Below, in pieces: positions 59,334 to 64,000 of a DNA stretch of 64,000 bases (position 1 is the first letter of the stretch; each line of letters opens with the position of its first letter). Location: assembly GCA_031553705.1 (NCBI GenBank), contig JAVBLD010000001.1:1-64000 (forward strand), in the 5' to 3' direction. The notes under the pieces were generated by a model. The model ran no database searches. It saw only the letters and a program-made list of their open reading frames with translations, and was not told where the DNA came from. Source of the DNA: JAVBLD01 sp031553705. Its GTDB lineage: Bacteria > Bacteroidota > Bacteroidia > Bacteroidales > Marinifilaceae. The position numbers were made by a program, and so were the translations under genes.

Positions 59334-60623
59334 TCATAAACACCAGTAGCTTAATTTGTTTATCTTACTTCTATACATCCCTTTTATATCAACAATAACT
59401 GCCGGTTGTGCGGTCAATTTTAAGAAGTAATCCTCATTAAGTCCTTTATATTCCTCATGCGATACGGCTACAATCACAGTGTCGTAATCATTCCTAAGTT
59501 CTTTGGTTAGTTTAAGTCCATAATAGGCTTGTACCTCTTCCGGATCAGCGTATGGATCAACAATATCCACATTAACCCCAAAGCTCTTCAGTTCTTTAAT
59601 GATATCTACCACTTTAGAATTACGTACATCCTTTACATTCTCCTTAAATGTTATTCCCATAACAAGCGCTCTCGAACCCAGGATATATTTTCCTTTGGAG
59701 ATCATCTCTTTTACAACCTTCTGGGCAATATATTCCCCCATCGCATCGTTTGTATAACGTCCGGCGTTAATCACTCTGGGATGAAACTTCAATGCTCTTG
59801 CCTTATGTACCAGATAGTAGGGATCGACTCCGATACAGTGGCCTCCGACCAGACCCGGATAAAATTTCAAAAAATTCCATTTCGTTCCGGCAGCTTCCAA
59901 TACATCGTAAGTATTAATTCCAATACGATTAAAGATCATCGACAACTCATTAACCAAAGCAATATTTATATCCCGTTGAGTATTCTCTATAATTTTGGCC
60001 GCTTCGGCAACTTTAATATTTGTAGCCCGATGTATGCCTGCCTTTATAACCAATTCATAAACTGCAGCAACCGTATCCAACGCTTCGGTATCCATTCCGG
60101 AAACTATTTTCATTATGTTAGGCAAAGTATGTTCATGATCGCCCGGGTTAATCCGTTCCGGCGAGTAACCTACCTTAAAGTCTCTTCCGGCTTTTAAACC
60201 GGAAATCTCCTCCAGTATCGGTAAACAATCCTCCTCCGTACATCCCGGATATACTGTCGATTCATACACTACATAGTCACCTTTTTTCAACACTTTAGCC
60301 ACCGTTCTTGTCGCACCTAAAATAGCCTCCAGATCCGGACGGTTATATCGATCGATCGGGGTCGGCACGGCAACTATAAAAAATGAAGCCTTCTTCAGCT
60401 CTTCAAGTGAAGAGGTAAATACTATACTTTTTCCGTCGAATTCAGCCTCACTCATCTCACCACCGGGATCTACTCCTTTACGTAATTTTGCCAGTCGTGC
60501 TTCACTTATATCAAACCCTACAACATCAACACATTTCGCAAACTCCAAGGCAATAGGTAAGCCCACATATCCTAAGCCGATAAGGGCCAATTTAGTCTCT
60601 CTTTTTACTAATCTGTTATGCAT
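59334..60623 (-). CDS. Nucleotide sugar dehydrogenase (UDP-HexNAc 6-dehydrogenase, TviB/WbpO-like)
   Basis: A 429-residue NAD-dependent dehydrogenase of the UDP-glucose/GDP-mannose dehydrogenase family, which oxidises UDP-sugars to uronic acids. It has the N-terminal LALIGLGYVGLPIALEFAK, VPTPIDRYNRPDLEAI, YESTVYPGCTEE, SPERINPGDHEHTLPN and the catalytic Cys in GGHCIGVDPYYL. The GDHEH and NTQRDINIALVNELS segments are typical of the UDP-N-acetylhexosamine subgroup rather than of Ugd. The start at 60623 is preferred to 60650, since the family starts there. It provides an acidic sugar for the polysaccharide. 218 bases separate it from the WcaJ-like gene. Confidence 0.92.
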   Translation of the reverse strand: MHNRLVKRETKLALIGLGYVGLPIALEFAKCVDVVGFDISEARLAKLRKGVDPGGEMSEAEFDGKSIVFTSSLEELKKASFFIVAVPTPIDRYNRPDLEAILGATRTVAKVLKKGDYVVYESTVYPGCTEEDCLPILEEISGLKAGRDFKVGYSPERINPGDHEHTLPNIMKIVSGMDTEALDTVAAVYELVIKAGIHRATNIKVAEAAKIIENTQRDINIALVNELSMIFNRIGINTYDVLEAAGTKWNFLKFYPGLVGGHCIGVDPYYLVHKARALKFHPRVINAGRYTNDAMGEYIAQKVVKEMISKGKYILGSRALVMGITFKENVKDVRNSKVVDIIKELKSFGVNVDIVDPYADPEEVQAYYGLKLTKELRNDYDTVIVAVSHEEYKGLNEDYFLKLTAQPAVIVDIKGMYRSKINKLSYWCL

Positions 60624-60841
60624 ATTAAATCTAGATGTTTGGATTAACACATATTTATCTCACACAAAAATCAATACCATTTTTCTATTCAATTATTCAC
60701 TTAAAATAATTTTATAACGTGCTAAATTAGCTATAAATTTTGAATTATAAATATCTTTTCAAAATCTACTGCTGAGCCTAATACCGTACTGTTAAGGGAA
60801 AGAGCAATAAAAAGCTATTTTCTATTTACCGTTTTTACATA

Positions 60842-62236
60842 TTAATAAGCTTTTTTATCTCCCTTAAACACAATTACCACTGTTTTTATAATAATACTTA
60901 TATCAAGTAACAGCGACCAGTTTTCAAGATACCATATATCTTTCTGAACGCGTTTTTCCATCTGCTCCACATCTTGTGTTTCTCCCCTGAAACCATTTAT
61001 CTGAGCCAGTCCGGTGATACCGGGTTTTATAAAATGCCGTACCATATATTTATTAACAATTTCGGAATATTGACTTGTATGATATAGCATATGCGGACGT
61101 GGTCCTACAATCGACATATCTCCTTTAAAAACATTAATAAACTGAGGTAATTCATCCATATTTGTACGTCGTAAAAAACCTCCTATCCGTGTTTTTCGAC
61201 CATCATCGGCCGTAGCCTGCTTAGTATCGGACTCTTTATTGACCCGCATACTCCGGAATTTATAGCATTTGAAATTTCGTCCATCTTTTCCTGTTCTCAA
61301 TTGTTTGAAAAAAACCGGACCCGGTGAACTTACTTTTATCGCAATAGCCACAAAGAAATATATAATCGGAAACAAGGTTAATAAAAAAACAGCCGATAAG
61401 ACAACATCAAAAAAACGCTTTACCATTGCATTATGCGCATAAGCCAGTGGAATTCGCCGAACAGAAAGCACAGGTATATTCCCCACTTTCTCCAATGCGA
61501 TAGGAGTAGCCATATAATGGCGTAAAATCGGCACAATATGAAAACTGATGATATGATCCTCTGAAAATTCAATAAGGTCAACCACACTCTCTCTTGCCGA
61601 TACCGGGAGCGTACAATATATTTTAGACACTCTGTTCTCTAACACATAAGTTTTGACATCAGATATATTGCCTAGCAGATTCCCTCTGTTTTGGGAAGAA
61701 TTATCATCAAAAAAGCCTAATATATCAACGCCCAAATAATAGTCATCTTTTAGCTCTTTATATAATTTCCGCCCCAATGAACCAGCTCCTAAAATCACCG
61801 CTCTCTCACGATTGCTTCTTATACTCAATACATAATATAATATCTCCCGCGTAAGCCATTCGAAGAGAACAATCAGAAAAAGTACGGCAAGGAAATAGAT
61901 TAATATAAATAAACGAGGCACTTCATTCGATGTCTCTGTCAGGAACAAATATGCAACGGCAATACACAGAATTACAGCCACACGAAAACTTACACGACGG
62001 ATTATGTCAGATAATCTTAAATGGCGCATATTCACGATAATCTTTCTCAATTGAATCGCAAACAGGTAGCCTATGTTAATAAACAGAAGCAAATAAGTAT
62101 AAGGATAATCGGATATATGGATAGAAGGAAATATAAAAAACAACAATAAATAGGTAATATTGATGATAACCAGATTTTCTATTACCATCAACCCTACTAA
62201 TGAAATTTTGTACCGTCCAGACATCTGCATAATCAC
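60842..62236 (-). CDS. WcaJ-like undecaprenyl-phosphate sugar phosphotransferase
   Basis: A 464-residue membrane enzyme. Residues about 8-130 hold four to five helices, then a nucleotide-binding-like domain (VILGAGSLGRKLYKELKD, about 150-250). The C-terminal bacterial sugar transferase domain (about 275-464) has KRFFDVVLSAVFLL, SPGPVFFKQLRTGKDG, YKFRSM and MSIVGPRPHMLYHTSQYSEIV. This layout is that of WcaJ/CpsE, which adds a hexose-1-phosphate (glucose or galactose type) to undecaprenyl phosphate. Together with the WecA-like gene this makes two priming enzymes in one locus. Downstream lies the UDP-sugar dehydrogenase gene. Confidence 0.92.
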   Translation of the reverse strand: MIMQMSGRYKISLVGLMVIENLVIINITYLLLFFIFPSIHISDYPYTYLLLFINIGYLFAIQLRKIIVNMRHLRLSDIIRRVSFRVAVILCIAVAYLFLTETSNEVPRLFILIYFLAVLFLIVLFEWLTREILYYVLSIRSNRERAVILGAGSLGRKLYKELKDDYYLGVDILGFFDDNSSQNRGNLLGNISDVKTYVLENRVSKIYCTLPVSARESVVDLIEFSEDHIISFHIVPILRHYMATPIALEKVGNIPVLSVRRIPLAYAHNAMVKRFFDVVLSAVFLLTLFPIIYFFVAIAIKVSSPGPVFFKQLRTGKDGRNFKCYKFRSMRVNKESDTKQATADDGRKTRIGGFLRRTNMDELPQFINVFKGDMSIVGPRPHMLYHTSQYSEIVNKYMVRHFIKPGITGLAQINGFRGETQDVEQMEKRVQKDIWYLENWSLLLDISIIIKTVVIVFKGDKKAY

Positions 62237-62304
62237 CTAACATTTAGCAATATACATATTGCGAAAATATTCATTTGGAAAATAATATAAATTCCATTTG
62301 CCTT

Positions 62305-63027
62305 TTACAGCATCGAACATTGATTCCCTGGATAAAAATATGTGTTACCAAAATAAAATGTAATGCCCACTGTAGTGGATAGAACCCCATCAAAGCGACG
62401 GGCTTGCTTAATCCGATTAAAGTAATCATCAGCTAACAGACCCGCAATATCAACATAAAAGCCCATATTTTTATTTAAACGATATTCAAATGATAAACCC
62501 GCATGAAAAGATAAATTACTTTTGGCATCATTATATGTATTTATGCCATAAGCAGGTATCAACTGAGTACTCTCTTTCCGGGAATAGTATCCTGCTCCCC
62601 CGTATGCGACAAAATCATACTTGCGTTTAGGATCATATTTCCAAAAGAAATTTGTCACACTCACCATCAGGTCCAAATGTCCATCATAGTAAAAATCCTT
62701 TTGCATGGATGTATGATCTTCATCATGAAAACTATGCAAAGCCCCTCCTTCTACTTTTGCTCTTAGCCCTATCCAGGGTCTAATCCATTTTCCCAATGCA
62801 AAAGTAGGTATAAAAGTAATCTCAGATGTTGAGAAAGGGACATTCATGACATCCTCAGCAAAAAGGAATTGTCCTCCAATTCCTGCCTGAGCAAACCAGT
62901 TATCCCAAAATTTATTCGCATTGTAAGATGCTCTGACTCCTGCTTTTCTGTTTACAGAAAGTTGTTGGGCATAAGAAATCGCGACAAAACTCAAGAATAG
63001 ATACAAAAAAAAGATTTTCGTCTTCAT
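62305..63027 (-). CDS. Exported outer-membrane beta-barrel-like protein
   Basis: A 240-residue protein with a signal peptide (FLSFVAISYAQQ, cleavage after about residue 20). The mature part alternates short hydrophobic/polar beta strands with aromatic girdles (FAQAGIGGQFLF, WIRPWIGLRAKVEGG, VAYGGAGYYS, LSFHAGLSFEYRL, MGFYVDIAGLL, TTVGITFYFG), like a small eight-stranded outer-membrane barrel. The C-terminus (GNQCSML) is not the usual aromatic end. No functional family is recognised. Its position inside the polysaccharide locus suggests a link to export or surface display, but this is inference. The 290-base gap upstream shows only a possible -7 element (63169-63162, minus strand). Confidence 0.6.
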   Translation of the reverse strand: MKTKIFFLYLFLSFVAISYAQQLSVNRKAGVRASYNANKFWDNWFAQAGIGGQFLFAEDVMNVPFSTSEITFIPTFALGKWIRPWIGLRAKVEGGALHSFHDEDHTSMQKDFYYDGHLDLMVSVTNFFWKYDPKRKYDFVAYGGAGYYSRKESTQLIPAYGINTYNDAKSNLSFHAGLSFEYRLNKNMGFYVDIAGLLADDYFNRIKQARRFDGVLSTTVGITFYFGNTYFYPGNQCSML

Positions 63028-63317
63028 ATATCTCCGGTTTTATTTTAATAATATCTTTCAGGCCTTTTATCCCTATTCAATTCCAGATAGACAGAGATCT
63101 CTGTAATAACATTAATACCACATTTCATCTACTCCAAACAACTAACCCCTCAGTTCACATGCAAATATAAGTTAACATATTCATTTCTAGCCTCATTTTT
63201 ATGTTTTTATTACTTAAAAAATCTGTTTAATCCCCAAAACAACCCCATTGGAGTCAAATCATTTACACCTGTTTTTCACTATAAATTTAACGTGCACTTA
63301 GATCGCTTTCAGAAGGT

Positions 63318-64000
63318 TTATATATTTCGGTATTTTTTATATATTTTTTGATATACCTCTAAGGTCTGTTTTGCGATATTATCCCAATTATATAATGATA
63401 AATCATATACCGGACGTTCTCTGCTATGGAGTTTCTTTGCCAACTTATCTTTCAAATCGCCCCAATCTCCACACTTAAAATAGCAATTCCGGGATAAACC
63501 CACCTCTAAATTTGCCGGTATATCACTCACTAATACATCAGCGTTATAGCTCATGGCTTCCAGTAATGAAATGGGTAGACCTTCATGAAAAGAAGGAAGA
63601 ACAAACAATTGGGCATGAGAAAATAATTCATTCAGCTTTTCCCCCTTTATAAATCCGGTCATTACAACATCCTTTTCTTTTGCTAATTGCTTCAAATAAT
63701 CAGAATATTTATCCGGGTGGTCTGCGTCGCCGGCAATTACTAATTTATATTCAGGATTATTCAGTCCGTTAAAAGCTTCAATCAAACCATCAAATCCTTT
63801 CTCCTCTACGAACCGGCCTAATGCAAACACATATTTTCCGGACACTAAACCTAATGAATGAATATAGGAAGTCTCATCCGACCTGGCGGGTATATTTACA
63901 CCATTATAAATAACATGGGCATTGTACCGGCTATATTTCAGTTTAATGATATTATTAATTACTTCAGATATAACGATCAATTCATTTGAGAATCTGGTTC
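63318..64000 (-). CDS. GT4-family glycosyltransferase, partial (5' end beyond window)
   Basis: The C-terminal part of a glycosyltransferase (GT-B fold, family GT4). The frame is open through the right edge of the window, so the N-terminal half lies outside. Visible are the donor-domain motifs NAHVIYNGVNIP, KYVFALGRFVEEKGFDGLIEAF, LVIAGDADHPDK and LFVLPSFHEGLPISLLEAMS (the E-x7-E nucleotide-sugar site). Such enzymes add hexoses to lipid-linked polysaccharide repeat units. It ends 290 bases before the barrel gene, in the same direction. The sugar transferred is unknown. Confidence 0.9.
   Translation of the reverse strand, partial: TRFSNELIVISEVINNIIKLKYSRYNAHVIYNGVNIPARSDETSYIHSLGLVSGKYVFALGRFVEEKGFDGLIEAFNGLNNPEYKLVIAGDADHPDKYSDYLKQLAKEKDVVMTGFIKGEKLNELFSHAQLFVLPSFHEGLPISLLEAMSYNADVLVSDIPANLEVGLSRNCYFKCGDWGDLKDKLAKKLHSRERPVYDLSLYNWDNIAKQTLEVYQKIYKKYRNI

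Noticed and set aside
62247..62262. Palindrome GCAATATACATATTGC downstream of the barrel gene
   Set aside because: Seven-base arms in AT-rich DNA can arise by chance; no promoter or T tract supports a function.

Overview
The window looks like chromosomal DNA of an anaerobic gut- or oral-type member of the Bacteroidales, closest in flavour to Bacteroides, Parabacteroides or Tannerella. Evidence: many genes are preceded by the Bacteroidetes sigma-A promoter (TTTG, about 19-21 nt, TAnnTTTG) and lack strong Shine-Dalgarno sequences. Typical family markers are also present: a NigD-like lipoprotein, GSCFA and PUR-alpha-like (DUF3276) proteins, a very long Rho, EttA and a YbiT-like ABC-F protein, S-type sulfatases, and homodimeric pyruvate:ferredoxin oxidoreductase. 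No rRNA, tRNA, CRISPR array or complete insertion sequence was found.

Layout. 1-4.2 kb: the edge of an IS21-like element, then a NigD-like lipoprotein, an ECF sigma factor overlapping an inner-membrane-anchored beta-barrel protein, and a serpin lipoprotein. 4.2-14.4 kb: redox and central metabolism (ahpCF, a short-chain dehydrogenase, GAPDH, PFOR, an AAA ATPase, tpx). 14.5-22.2 kb: two S-type sulfatases, rho, a three-domain thioredoxin-like protein and an exported protein phosphatase. 22.4-27.7 kb: ridA, a lipid A type acyltransferase, rubrerythrin, queH, a cation diffusion facilitator, and a YgbA/ferredoxin-nitroreductase pair that suggests nitrosative defence. 28-38 kb: a complete kdpABCDE potassium uptake and sensing operon that converges on a KefB-like cation/proton antiporter. 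38.3-54.2 kb: housekeeping genes (guaA, a PUR protein, tcdA, tatD, a SPOR protein, GSCFA, a double TlpA protein, cutC, ettA, deoxyinosine glycosylase, a GH36 alpha-galactosidase, an ABC-F protein). 54.4-64 kb: the downstream part of a surface polysaccharide locus on the minus strand (rmlACDB, a WecA-like transferase, a UDP-sugar dehydrogenase, a WcaJ-like transferase, an outer-membrane barrel, and a glycosyltransferase cut by the window edge).

How the genes work together. The left and middle parts form an anaerobe's stress kit: peroxide removal (AhpCF, Tpx, rubrerythrin), protection around the oxygen-sensitive PFOR, and nitrosative stress. The Kdp operon and the antiporter handle potassium in opposite directions. 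The right end supplies dTDP-rhamnose, a UDP-uronic acid and two priming transferases for a polysaccharide.

Items that most merit a second look are: the sigma factor/anchored-barrel pair; direct repeats three helical turns apart in front of kdpA; a decayed mntP gene that keeps its promoter; a small secreted-protein-like reading frame without a start codon; a perfect 19-bp inverted repeat after gap; and two priming enzymes in one polysaccharide locus. I did not find a clear, self-contained new system.
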